Positions 8,501 through 13,460 of a stretch of 14,009 nt of DNA are shown here, one piece after another (the first letter of the stretch is position 1; the number at the start of each line of letters is the position of its first letter). Location of the stretch: positions 1 through 14,009 of the forward strand of contig DAOUSM010000006.1 in NCBI GenBank assembly GCA_030627225.1, in the 5' to 3' direction. A program made the translations under genes and the position numbers. The stretch comes from Candidatus Bathyarchaeota archaeon. GTDB lineage: Archaea; Thermoproteota; Bathyarchaeia; Bathyarchaeales; Bathycorpusculaceae. The notes under the pieces were generated by a model. The model saw only the letters and a program-made list of their open reading frames with translations. It was not told where the DNA came from and did not search any database.

Positions 8501-8961
8501 TCCGGGTCTTCTCCACAGGCTATTAGTTCTTCCCTTGAGAGTTGCGATAGGAAGCACAATTTCGATTTCAGCATTACCGGGATGTTTCCAATATAGACGA
8601 GTTCCGTGTCTTGTTCCCTATCGTCTATCACAGGGGTCATTTCAAGGGCTATTGGAGCTGCATAGGTTAGGCTGCGGAGTCTCGCTTCCCAAGGATAGAT
8701 TTCATGTTTTGTGCCGTCAACCTCTGTCACGTATGGACCGGTTATTCTTGTCTGCGGGTCTATTATCCAAACCTGACCCAGCTTCACCTTGTATGGGCAT
8801 TCAGGAACCTCTACTGGAATTTCACCTGCTTCATCTATTACTTCTTGGAGGCCATGGTCTATGAACTCGTTGTAAGAGTCGAGGTGTTGGCGGACTAAAC
8901 CTTTTTCTTTAAAGAAGGCTTTTAGAAGAAGATGTGTATCATCCTTTGAAAATTCAGCCAA
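5596..8961 (-). CDS. rpoB: DNA-directed RNA polymerase subunit B, unsplit
   Basis: This is the second-largest catalytic subunit of archaeal RNA polymerase (RPB2/beta homologue), 1121 residues and unsplit, unlike the B'/B'' arrangement of many methanogens. It has the N-terminal GLVRQHLDSYNEF segment (about 21-33), the central THWGRLCPNETPEGSNCGL region, GYNMEDAIIFN, and GDKFASRHGQKGV in the hybrid-binding region. A C-terminal zinc site follows with C1063, C1066, C1081 and C1084. The start is TTG at 8959-8961: no ATG or GTG lies upstream in frame before the TAG at 8968-8970, and the next residues match the usual archaeal N-terminus. First gene of the rpoB-rpoA-rpl30e-nusA operon. rpoH, often just upstream, is absent here. 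Confidence 0.97.
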   Translation of the reverse strand: MAEFSKDDTHLLLKAFFKEKGLVRQHLDSYNEFIDHGLQEVIDEAGEIPVEVPECPYKVKLGQVWIIDPQTRITGPYVTEVDGTKHEIYPWEARLRSLTYAAPIALEMTPVIDDREQDTELVYIGNIPVMLKSKLCFLSQLSREELIACGEDPDDPGGYFIINGSERVIVAMEDLAPNRIIVDIDEKGATPVYQAKIFSTTVGFRARIELKMKSDRAIYVSMPGVPTEIPFVILMRALGLESDKEIAEAVSMEKEMQSELEPSFEKSVGVDTVRDAILFIGNRVAHGQVEEYRIQKAETVMDKNFLPHVGRTSQSRKDKALFLGEMACRVIELKLERRKTDDKDHFKNKRLRLAGPLLADLFRVAFRNLCRDIKYQLERIGVKGPIITVSAAVRPGIITERLQHALATGNWGRGRVGITQLLDRTNHISTLSHLRRLQSPLSRSQPNFEARDLHPTHWGRLCPNETPEGSNCGLVKNLALSACISVGVNPEKVKQILYSMGVVPAYEANDTLKLSGAKVFVDGNIIGYSTSPQELTREFRERRRRGEISTEVNIAYFSKIQGEKEEIYVNCGEGRVRRPLIIVENGAPKLQREHVEKIVSGEWSWENLVKNGVIEYLDAEEEENAYVALSLEEVTPEHTHVEIATYTILGTCASTIPYAEHNQSPRNSYQAAMAKQALGVYATNFQQRVDSRSHILHYPQVPLVETALMDMMGYKLRPSGQNCIVAVLSFEGYNMEDAIIFNKASIERGLARSNFYRIYEAECRQYLGGLKDKFLIPEPGMRGYRGEQYYRLLEPDGIISLEAQVAGGDVLIGRTSPPRFLEEYKEFEVRGPSMRDTSVDMRPSETGIVDAVFVTASGEGSKLVKVRVRDQRIPELGDKFASRHGQKGVIGLIVPQEDIPFTEDGVVPDIIINPHAIPSRMTIGHFIESIAGKVAAMRGKPVDGTPFSNERPEELRKALTKLGFSHTGREVFYNGTTGEKFIADIFVGIVYYQKLHHMVADKIHARARGQVQMLTRQPTEGRARGGGLRFGEMERDCLIGHGATMLLRDRLLEESDKYTLYVCENCGYIAYYDMRQRKYVCRICGDNARISPVVVSYAFKLLLQELMSLCVAPKLKLKEKA

Positions 8962-8983
8962 TTCTAACTACCCCCGCAATTCC

Positions 8984-8992
8984 ATATTTAAA
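8984..8992 (-). promoter_or_regulatory. TATA box of the RNA polymerase operon
   Basis: On the minus strand this reads TTTAAATAT, a good archaeal TATA element. Its centre is about 27 nt before the rpoB TTG, so transcription would begin almost at the start codon and the mRNA would be leaderless or nearly so. The GGGGGT at 8970-8975 would then not act as a ribosome binding site. Inferred from spacing only. Confidence 0.5.
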
Positions 8993-9323
8993 CATGTATG
9001 AATGAGATTACGTGTTGCGGGTTTCCTCAAACTTTTAATTTCCTCCGACTGATGGATCATCCAACGAAAAATCGGTCTCCAATTTTTAAAGAGCTAAAAC
9101 GTAAACGGCACTGCTCTCTAATAAACTTTACCATATAAATCAACTTTTTAGCCAGTTTTCCATCTTTACTTCGATTCGAATTCGGAATCAAGAGTTAACG
9201 TTCATAACAGATATACTCCTATACATAGAGGAGGAATAAGTGCAATAGCCATAATAGGTGTAATAATCCACCTGAAGAAGTCAAGAGGATAAAGCTTTCA
9301 ACCTAAAACGGCAAAATGTTTTG

Positions 9324-9340
9324 ATAGCCCATATGGCTAT
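9324..9340. repeat. Inverted repeat, possible operator of the zincin gene
   Basis: ATAGCC (9324-9329) and GGCTAT (9335-9340) form perfect 6-bp arms around a 5-nt centre, about 35 nt before the TTG start of the zincin gene. The position would suit an operator or leader hairpin. No matching site is seen elsewhere in the window. Confidence 0.35.
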
Positions 9341-9373
9341 TTACATCGAAGGAAGCATGTTAAGGCGAGGGTC

Positions 9374-9730
9374 TTGGAACCTAAATTTAAAGCAGCCATT
9401 GTCAAGCTTGTCTTAAATGGAAAAGCAGAGACAGCCCTAGAGTTGCTCGCTCAACATTATGGTGTTAATACGCCTAAAATAAAAGTCGGCTTACCTAAAG
9501 GACGCAAAAAGAAGACCCTTGGATGCTACAACGCGAACAAAAAGACTATTTTTGTTTTGAACAGTGACACACTAAAGGAACCATTCATTATCCTACACGA
9601 GTTTTACCACCACCTAAGAACCGCTGTAGACGCAAAACATAAAGGATCCGAAAAACACGCAAACAAATTCGCCAAAGAATTCATCCAAGCATACAAATCA
9701 ATGGCAACTAAAGCTTTGGGAAACAATTAA
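9374..9730 (+). CDS. Small IrrE/ImmA-like zinc metallopeptidase domain protein
   Basis: The product is 118 residues with a HEFYHH motif at residues 75-80 (HExxH: H75, H79 as zinc ligands, E76 as catalytic base). Downstream is SEKHANKFAKEF, in which E93 fits the third ligand of the gluzincin-like IrrE/ImmA (M78) pattern ExxANxFAxxx. A preceding strand LGCYNANKKTIFV (about 49-61) matches the usual strand before the helix. An N-terminal helix and a basic loop (KGRKKK) fill residues 1-47. There is no signal peptide and no fused HTH, so it would be cytoplasmic; the substrate is unknown. The start is uncertain: TTG at 9374 is used because no ATG or GTG is available in frame after the stop at 9290-9292, and GAGGGT lies only 2 nt away. 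tRNA-Leu follows after 31 nt. Confidence 0.7.
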   Translation: MEPKFKAAIVKLVLNGKAETALELLAQHYGVNTPKIKVGLPKGRKKKTLGCYNANKKTIFVLNSDTLKEPFIILHEFYHHLRTAVDAKHKGSEKHANKFAKEFIQAYKSMATKALGNN

Positions 9731-9761
9731 TAAGAAAGATTCGAAAAGTTTGTTATTGTGT

Positions 9762-9866
9762 GCGGCGGTAGCCAAGCCAGGTCAAAGTCTTAAAGAGACG
9801 GCTCTAGGCGAAGGACTCAAGATCCTTTCCCGTAGGGGTTCGCCGGTTCAAATCCGGCCCGCCGCA
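9762..9866 (+). tRNA. tRNA-Leu (anticodon CAA) with extra D-arm sequence
   Basis: The acceptor stem GCGGCGG (9762-9768) pairs with CCGCCGC (9859-9865), with discriminator A at 9866 and no encoded CCA. The anticodon stem AAGGA (9811-9815) pairs with TCCTT (9823-9827) around loop CTCAAGA, placing CAA at 9818-9820 (reads UUG, Leu). The long variable arm TCCCGTAGGGG and the T arm GCCGG-TTCAAAT-CCGGC (9842-9858) are typical of type II tRNA-Leu. The D-stem strand GCC (9771-9773) has its partner GGC at 9807-9809, displaced by about 20 extra bases. Removing those gives a standard archaeal tRNA-Leu of 85 nt. No intron is present at the usual position 37/38. Confidence 0.93.
9787..9806 (+). other. Probable non-canonical 20-nt intron in the tRNA-Leu D arm
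   Basis: Between the D-loop sequence GGTCAAA and the D-stem GGCG, 20 bases interrupt what is a continuous segment in known archaeal tRNA-Leu. Because G9787 equals G9807, the boundaries may shift by one base. The insert can fold on itself (GTCTT 9787-9791 with GAGAC 9795-9799, or AGAG 9794-9797 with CTCT 9802-9805). I could not draw a perfect bulge-helix-bulge motif, so a relaxed splice motif is assumed. Confidence 0.6.
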
Positions 9867-9891
9867 CTATTCTACTTTGGCTTGAGACCTA

Positions 9892-9896
9892 TTTTT
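9892..9896 (+). terminator. T5 tract after tRNA-Leu
   Basis: A run of five T lies 26 nt past the tRNA 3' end, in the short T-rich context typical of archaeal termination sites. Composition-based call. Confidence 0.3.
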
Positions 9897-9968
9897 CTCT
9901 AGTAAGTGGATTGTTTTATGTTGTAGTTTGGTTGAACGGTTGGGTAGAAATGTTTATTAAGACTTGAG

Positions 9969-9977
9969 ATATAATAG
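9969..9977 (+). promoter_or_regulatory. TATA-like element before the 37-aa ORF
   Basis: ATATAATAG lies about 35 nt upstream of the ATG at 10007, with a second candidate GTTTATTAA near 9952. Either would place transcription just upstream of the AAGGTGG sequence at 9992-9998. Weak call. Confidence 0.3.
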
Positions 9978-10006
9978 GCTGAACCTTTCAGAAGGTGGAT
10001 GAAAGC

Positions 10007-10120
10007 ATGAGAAAGAAGCCAGACACAAGTTTAAGCAAAAATAAGGAAGACTTGAAATTTGGAATAGTGATTGATGATTTGTTAGTATATGAGATTCTAT
10101 TCCGTAGGAGACCAGTTTAA
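10007..10120 (+). CDS. Possible small hypothetical protein, 37 aa
   Basis: An ATG at 10007 follows AAGGTGG (9992-9998) at 8 nt, the best Shine-Dalgarno in this stretch, and TATA-like elements lie upstream. The peptide begins with a basic, polar stretch (MRKKPDTSLSKNKEDL), continues with a short amphipathic segment GIVIDDLLVYEILF, and ends RRRPV. No family is recognised, no membrane segment or metal motif is present. It could be a genuine small protein or the remains of a longer gene; good translation signals are the only support. Confidence 0.35.
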   Translation: MRKKPDTSLSKNKEDLKFGIVIDDLLVYEILFRRRPV

Positions 10121-10123
10121 GAG

Positions 10124-10245
10124 CTAACTCCCGTGGTTTCCTTCTCTTTTCTCCATTTCATTAAAATATCCAACCCATTCTGCTAATTCAGGTCTCTCAT
10201 CTGATTCCCTAAATTATCATTGTAACGAGTGAACTTTTCTCCCAT
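10124..10245 (-). pseudogene. Possible frameshifted small gene remnant
   Basis: On the minus strand, ATG at 10243-10245 opens MGEKFTRYNDNLG, which then runs into a stop. One frame over, RESDERPELAEWVGYFNEME and a short polar tail continue to TAG at 10124-10126. Restoring one base near 10206-10211 would join them into a coherent, polar, roughly 40-residue protein. Both halves have protein-like composition, but the whole is short and could be chance. No family recognised. Confidence 0.25.
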
Positions 10246-10380
10246 ATCCACAACCTATAAACAGAAAAAGGTACGACTAAACTAATACTAAAATCGAAGC
10301 TGAATTAAGCAAAATTACACCTTCAAATCTATAAGGATGTTAAATGTAAATATGCGTAACATAAAAAGGAGCTTAAGCTT

Positions 10381-10848
10381 TTGGTTAACCGAAATCTTGT
10401 TGGCAGATGCGGATTATATTGTGGAGCTTGCACAATCTATAGAGCACACAAAGACTGTGGAGAATATCTAGAAAGACTTGCGGAACACTTTAAATGCCCA
10501 CCAGAAAAAGTGAGATGCGAAGGCTGCATGGCTTTAACACGAGAATGTTGGGGATACGACTGCGAAATTGTCAAATGTTTAAGAAATAAAGGCTTAGAAT
10601 TTTGCTATCAATGCCGTATCTATGAAAATGGAACATGTGAGAAATTTGAGAAACTGGCAAGGCCTTACCTGGAAGATGGAGTTGACTTAAGGGCAAACCT
10701 TGAAAGGATTAGAGAGGGCAAAATAGAAGAATGGTTGTGTGAAAGTGAAGAAAAATATAAATGCCCAGTTTGTGGAAAACCTTTATCCGTAGGTGCAATA
10801 AGAAAGAAATGTTATCATTGCGGAGCAGACCTCTCCAAAAACCCTTAA
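10381..10848 (+). CDS. DUF3795-like Cys-rich protein with C-terminal zinc ribbon
   Basis: This 155-residue cytoplasmic protein contains 18 cysteines. The N-terminal half follows the DUF3795 pattern: CGLYCGACTIY (C10, C14, C17), CEGC (C46, C49), then C56, C61, C66 and FCYQC (C75, C78) with C86, suggesting several bound zinc ions or an iron-sulfur site. After a helical linker (about 93-120), a separate zinc ribbon is formed by CPVCG (C128, C131) and CYHCG (C144, C147). The function of the family is unknown. TTG start at 10381 is supported by GGAG at 10368-10371, 9 nt upstream. It is a stand-alone gene; nadA begins 168 nt later with its own promoter. Confidence 0.75.
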   Translation: MVNRNLVGRCGLYCGACTIYRAHKDCGEYLERLAEHFKCPPEKVRCEGCMALTRECWGYDCEIVKCLRNKGLEFCYQCRIYENGTCEKFEKLARPYLEDGVDLRANLERIREGKIEEWLCESEEKYKCPVCGKPLSVGAIRKKCYHCGADLSKNP

Positions 10849-10859
10849 AAGGATTGAAG

Positions 10860-10922
10860 AAGCCCAAAATTCCATAAGTTTTCACCCTCTTTTGTTTCGT
10901 TTCAGCAACAGGTGGGCTTTTT
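10860..10922 (+). terminator. Possible hairpin and T-run after the DUF3795-like gene
   Basis: AAGCCCA at 10860-10866 and TGGGCTT at 10913-10919 are complementary, and the second arm runs into TTTTT (10918-10922). The 46-nt loop is long, so the stem may not be important; the T-run alone could terminate. Confidence 0.3.
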
Positions 10923-10957
10923 GAGAAGCAAGCTGAAAAAGGCATAGTTAGGTAAAG

Positions 10958-10967
10958 GCATATATCT
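10958..10967 (+). promoter_or_regulatory. TATA box of nadA
   Basis: GCATATATCT is centred about 54 nt before the nadA TTG, predicting transcription near 10988. This leaves a leader of about 29 nt that includes AGGTGA at 11005-11010, 6 nt before the start codon. Spacing is consistent for both elements. Confidence 0.45.
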
Positions 10968-11016
10968 TTCCGTGTGATTAGAAACCTTTCATAAACATTT
11001 GCAAAGGTGAACACCA

Positions 11017-11928
11017 TTGACGCTCATTGACGAGATAATTAGGCTGAAAAAGGAGAAAAAGGCAATAATTTTAGCTCACAATTACCAGCGGCCCGAAATT
11101 CAAGACATTGCAGACTACGTTGGAGACAGCATAGAGTTAAGCAGAAAGGCCATGGATGAGAAAGAGGCAGAAATAATAGTTTTTTCAGCAGTAGACTTCA
11201 TGGCAGAGTCGGCTGCAATCTTAAACCCTGAGAAAAAAGTTTTGTTGCCAACCCTGGGTGCCCGTTGCCCTATGGCTCAGATGCTCACTGTGGATGAGAT
11301 TAAACGGTGGAAGGTGCTTTATCCGCTTGTGCCTGTGGTTTTATACGTGAACACTTTGGCTTCAGCTAAAGCCTACTGCGACATATGCTGCACGTCAGCC
11401 AACGCTGTAGAAGTTGTAAATTCTCTGGATGCTGAAACTGTGCTTTTCGGGCCAGACCATAATTTGGCTGAGTATGTCCGTAGGAAAACTGGAAAAACCA
11501 TCATTCCAATTCCTGAAAAAGGCTTCTGTCCAACCCATCTGCTTTTCCAGCCTGAGGATGTGCAAGCACTAAAAACGAAGTGTCCAGACGCCGTTGTTAT
11601 GGTTCATCCCGAATGCAGTGTTGATATGCAGAGCATAGCTGATTTTATTGGAAGCACCTCGCAGATGTGTAGATACGCAAGGGAAAGCAACGCAAAAAAG
11701 TTTATTGTGGCCACTGAAGAGGGAATTATGCACCGTTTGAGAAAGGAGAATCCTGAAAAACAGTTTATGTTGGCTTATGAGGACGCCGTTTGTCCAAACA
11801 TGAAGTTAAATACTCTTGAAAGAATTTACGTGGCTTTGAAAGAGGAGAAATACGTGGTTACTGTTCCAGAGGCCATAGCTAAAAGGGCTAGTAAAGCCTT
11901 GGAGAGAATGTTTGAGTTAAAAAAGTAA
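11017..11928 (+). CDS. nadA: Quinolinate synthase NadA
   Basis: NadA condenses iminoaspartate with dihydroxyacetone phosphate to form quinolinate, the pyridine precursor of NAD, using a [4Fe-4S] cluster. The 303 residues match the normal length for the three-domain family. The expected cluster ligands are C84 (GARCPMAQ), C171 (GFCPTH) and C259 (AVCPNMK). Substrate-binding motifs include AHNYQ (20-24), DYVGDS (33-38), SAVDFMAE (57-64) and VMVHPEC (194-200). The start is TTG at 11017-11019 with AGGTGA 6 nt upstream. The aspartate-oxidising enzyme and NadC are not in the window, so the gene is isolated from its pathway here. Its stop is 4 nt from the convergent nikR stop. Confidence 0.96.
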   Translation: MTLIDEIIRLKKEKKAIILAHNYQRPEIQDIADYVGDSIELSRKAMDEKEAEIIVFSAVDFMAESAAILNPEKKVLLPTLGARCPMAQMLTVDEIKRWKVLYPLVPVVLYVNTLASAKAYCDICCTSANAVEVVNSLDAETVLFGPDHNLAEYVRRKTGKTIIPIPEKGFCPTHLLFQPEDVQALKTKCPDAVVMVHPECSVDMQSIADFIGSTSQMCRYARESNAKKFIVATEEGIMHRLRKENPEKQFMLAYEDAVCPNMKLNTLERIYVALKEEKYVVTVPEAIAKRASKALERMFELKK

Positions 11929-11932
11929 GAGG

Positions 11933-12349
11933 CTAGACGGAAACAAGCATTGTCTTAAGTATTTTCACTCCCCTTTTTGCAGCTAATTCATCGCTTAGTT
12001 TCCGAATTTCAGCGGCGTTACCATTCACAGCTATTGCTTCTAAACAGTCTCTTTCGCTTAGGTGGATATGCATGGTTGAACAGATTATGTGGATGTAATG
12101 ATGTTGTATATGGGTGAGTGTGCTCTCAAGTCCTCTAACTTCATGGTCATAAAGCATCATTAAAACTCCGGCGTGCATTCCTTTCTCCTCTTGAAGCCAC
12201 TTCTTCTCGGAAACAAACATTCTAACTGCATCTTGAACAGCCTTAGACCGGTTTTCATAGCCCATCTTGCGGATTATCTCATCAAAATCCCTTAACAAGT
12301 CTGGCGGAAAGGTTACGCCTACTCTAATGATTCCTGCCATATTATTCAC
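11933..12349 (-). CDS. nikR: NikR-family nickel-responsive transcription regulator
   Basis: The product is 138 residues: an N-terminal ribbon-helix-helix DNA-binding domain (about 5-48; RVGVTFPPDLLRDFDEII then NRSKAVQDAV) and a C-terminal ACT-like metal domain. The square-planar nickel ligands of E. coli NikR all have counterparts: H83 in QHH, H94 and H96 in HIH, and C102 in DCLE. It should therefore bind Ni and repress or activate transport genes as a tetramer. The start is GTG at 12347-12349; ATG at 12338-12340 (residue 4) is an alternative. It is divergent from the ECF-S-like gene, with 79 nt between, which points to that operon as a target and to autoregulation. Confidence 0.92.
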   Translation of the reverse strand: MNNMAGIIRVGVTFPPDLLRDFDEIIRKMGYENRSKAVQDAVRMFVSEKKWLQEEKGMHAGVLMMLYDHEVRGLESTLTHIQHHYIHIICSTMHIHLSERDCLEAIAVNGNAAEIRKLSDELAAKRGVKILKTMLVSV

Positions 12350-12428
12350 AAATTAGATTTAAAGAGTTTAGCCATAAAGTTTTTATGCAAATAAAAGGTA
12401 TTACTCTTTTTCAAAAAGGTGTTACCAG
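12350..12428. promoter_or_regulatory. Divergent promoter/operator region between nikR and the transporter operon
   Basis: This 79-nt gap has a 15-bp palindrome CATAAA-GTT-TTTATG at 12373-12387. It lies where a TATA element for either direction would be expected, about 45 nt before the rightward ATG and about 25-38 nt before the nikR start. A second TATA-like CTTTAAATC (minus strand, 12356-12364) is too close to the GTG. The rightward gene has AAAGGTG at 12415-12421. NikR binding here is inference; the E. coli operator sequence is not seen. Confidence 0.45.
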
Positions 12429-12992
12429 ATGAAAGAAACGCGCAGCCAAGCATACTTTAAAGCTGTGGACATTGCCTTAATCAGCGTCTTCTGCGCCTTA
12501 TGGGCCACACTTAACTTGACATTAGGACCATTAGGTTTCGCTTGGTTAATGCTTCCCATATTCTGTGACTTTGCAGTCTTTTTCACGCTTTTGCTTGCTG
12601 TATGGGCAACTGAGAAGTTTGGAGCAGCTTCTTTAGTCGGTATCATAGGCTCAATAATAATTCTGTTGATAAGGGCTTCACCGCACATTATTGGCTTTGC
12701 ATCTTCCGCTATACTTTTCGACGTATTGATGTCAGCAAACCATCATAAACTCAATGCAAAAGCCTACAATATAGCTATAGCAGCTTTGGTAACCGCTGCA
12801 TCTGCCTATTTTGCCGGAGTAGTCATCGGCGTCTTCTTCATGAACAAACCATTAGACTGGAAAACATTTGAGTGGGCACTAACTTTTTGGGGAGGATGGC
12901 ATCTGATAGGCGGGATAATGAGCATAACAATAACGTTGCCAATTATAGGCATCCTTGAAAAAGCAAATGTTAGGAGAATTAAAGGTGCTTAA
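12429..12992 (+). CDS. Membrane protein, probable ECF transporter S component
   Basis: This 187-residue protein has about six hydrophobic segments (roughly 14-32, 36-60, 64-82, 84-100, 112-138 and 148-176), a short basic N-terminus and a basic C-terminal end (RRIKG). Size, hydrophobicity and the pattern ALISVFCALWATLN plus GPLGFAW at the N-terminal end fit substrate-binding S components of energy-coupling factor transporters. I see no residues that fix the substrate. The divergent nikR and the downstream FmdE-like gene suggest a metal or metal cofactor, by inference. The ATPase and T subunits are not in the window and may be shared or lie elsewhere. ATG start has AAAGGTG 8 nt upstream. It overlaps the next gene slightly. 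Confidence 0.55.
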   Translation: MKETRSQAYFKAVDIALISVFCALWATLNLTLGPLGFAWLMLPIFCDFAVFFTLLLAVWATEKFGAASLVGIIGSIIILLIRASPHIIGFASSAILFDVLMSANHHKLNAKAYNIAIAALVTAASAYFAGVVIGVFFMNKPLDWKTFEWALTFWGGWHLIGGIMSITITLPIIGILEKANVRRIKGA

Positions 12993-13428
12993 GGAAAACG
13001 ATACTCTCGTATTGAAGATAAGAAACGCTGAGAAATTGCATGGACATTTAGGTCCTTTTTTGGTCATAGGCGTCAGAATGGGAATCTTAGCTAAGAGAAT
13101 CTTAAACACAAACGTCGGGGAAAGCAATAAATTGCGAGTAACCGCAAGGCTTCCACTTTTAACTCCCTTTTCATGCATCATTGATGGAATCCAGGCTACA
13201 ACCCAATGCACTGTTGGAAATCAAAAACTTAGAGTAGAGGACTCGCAAGCACAAATAACCGTATATTTTAAACTGCAAAATCCAGACAAGGCTCTGAAGG
13301 TTCATGTTAATCCCAAAATAATAGACGAGTTAAAGAATAGGTATTCAACGGGGGCTTCCAACGAAGAGCTCGCATGGGAAGTTGCCTCCATGCCAGAGAG
13401 CCTGCTGTTTACGATAGGAAAGCAATAA
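12985..13428 (+). CDS. FmdE-like protein
   Basis: This product belongs, by motif, to the FmdE family, first named from molybdenum formylmethanofuran dehydrogenase operons but widespread in organisms without that enzyme. The helix signature LHGHLGPFLVIGVRMG (residues 18-33) and the later IDGIQATTQCTVGN fit the family core HGHxCPG...D.IQ..TGCT.GN. The usual Cys of HGHxCP is Gly here. The family binds metals through such His/Cys residues, so metal handling is plausible but unproven. I place the start at GTG 12985 because TAGGAG lies 8 nt upstream, overlapping the S-component stop; TTG 12955 and ATG 12967 are in-frame alternatives without a good ribosome binding site. No other FMD genes are nearby. 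Confidence 0.75.
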   Translation: MLKENDTLVLKIRNAEKLHGHLGPFLVIGVRMGILAKRILNTNVGESNKLRVTARLPLLTPFSCIIDGIQATTQCTVGNQKLRVEDSQAQITVYFKLQNPDKALKVHVNPKIIDELKNRYSTGASNEELAWEVASMPESLLFTIGKQ

Positions 13429-13460
13429 ATACATTTTACAACCCTAGCGAAATTGAAAAT

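Larger units (their letters stand above)
8962..9373. other. 412-nt intergenic region between rpoB and the zincin gene
   Basis: No supported gene is seen; in particular no rpoH reading frame occurs on the minus strand. It contains the rpoB promoter and a short inverted repeat TGGAT-C-ATCCA at 9053-9063. A GAGGAGG sequence lies at 9228-9234, paired with a CTCCT at 9216-9220, and an ATAGCC/GGCTAT inverted repeat at 9324-9340. A 46-codon frame at 9152-9292 would encode a hydrophobic segment (AIAIIGVII) and a basic tail but has no ATG, GTG or TTG. Confidence 0.6.
9867..10380. other. 514-nt gene-poor stretch
   Basis: Between tRNA-Leu and the DUF3795-like gene the sequence is AT-rich. It holds only a possible 37-codon gene (10007-10120, +) and a possible frameshifted remnant (10124-10245, -), both listed separately. 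No structured RNA, tandem repeat or attachment-like duplication of the tRNA 3' end was found here by eye. Confidence 0.5.

Noticed and set aside
2794..8864. Many plus-strand open frames of 60-186 codons opposite rpoA and rpoB
   Set aside because: They lie antisense within two certain polymerase genes, lack ribosome binding sites and recognisable motifs, and are explained by the codon bias of the real strand.
9152..9292. 46-codon frame with hydrophobic segment as Sec61-beta/SecG-like protein
   Set aside because: It contains no ATG, GTG or TTG and lacks the expected Sec61-beta pattern before the membrane helix, so it is not called as a gene.
9803..9809. CTCTAGG read as an anticodon loop with CTA (amber/pyrrolysine-type)
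   Set aside because: No 5-bp stem flanks it, whereas CTCAAGA at 9816-9822 has a perfect stem and the whole remaining molecule is tRNA-Leu.
10255..10262. Minus-strand TTTATAGG as promoter of the small remnant gene
   Set aside because: It lies only about 14 nt before the candidate ATG, too close for a TATA box serving that start.
10709..11017. 102-codon minus-strand frame over the DUF3795-like gene end and nadA leader
   Set aside because: It overlaps a well supported gene and the nadA promoter, and its translation shows no coherent domain.
12985..13428. FmdE-like gene as part of a methanogenesis operon
   Set aside because: No formylmethanofuran dehydrogenase subunits or other methanogenesis genes are nearby, and the family occurs widely outside methanogens.
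13374..13460. N-terminal extension of the DUF1893 gene from ATG 13374
   Set aside because: The extra 29 residues lie in the FmdE-like gene and do not resemble the family; ATG 13461 gives the typical N-terminus.
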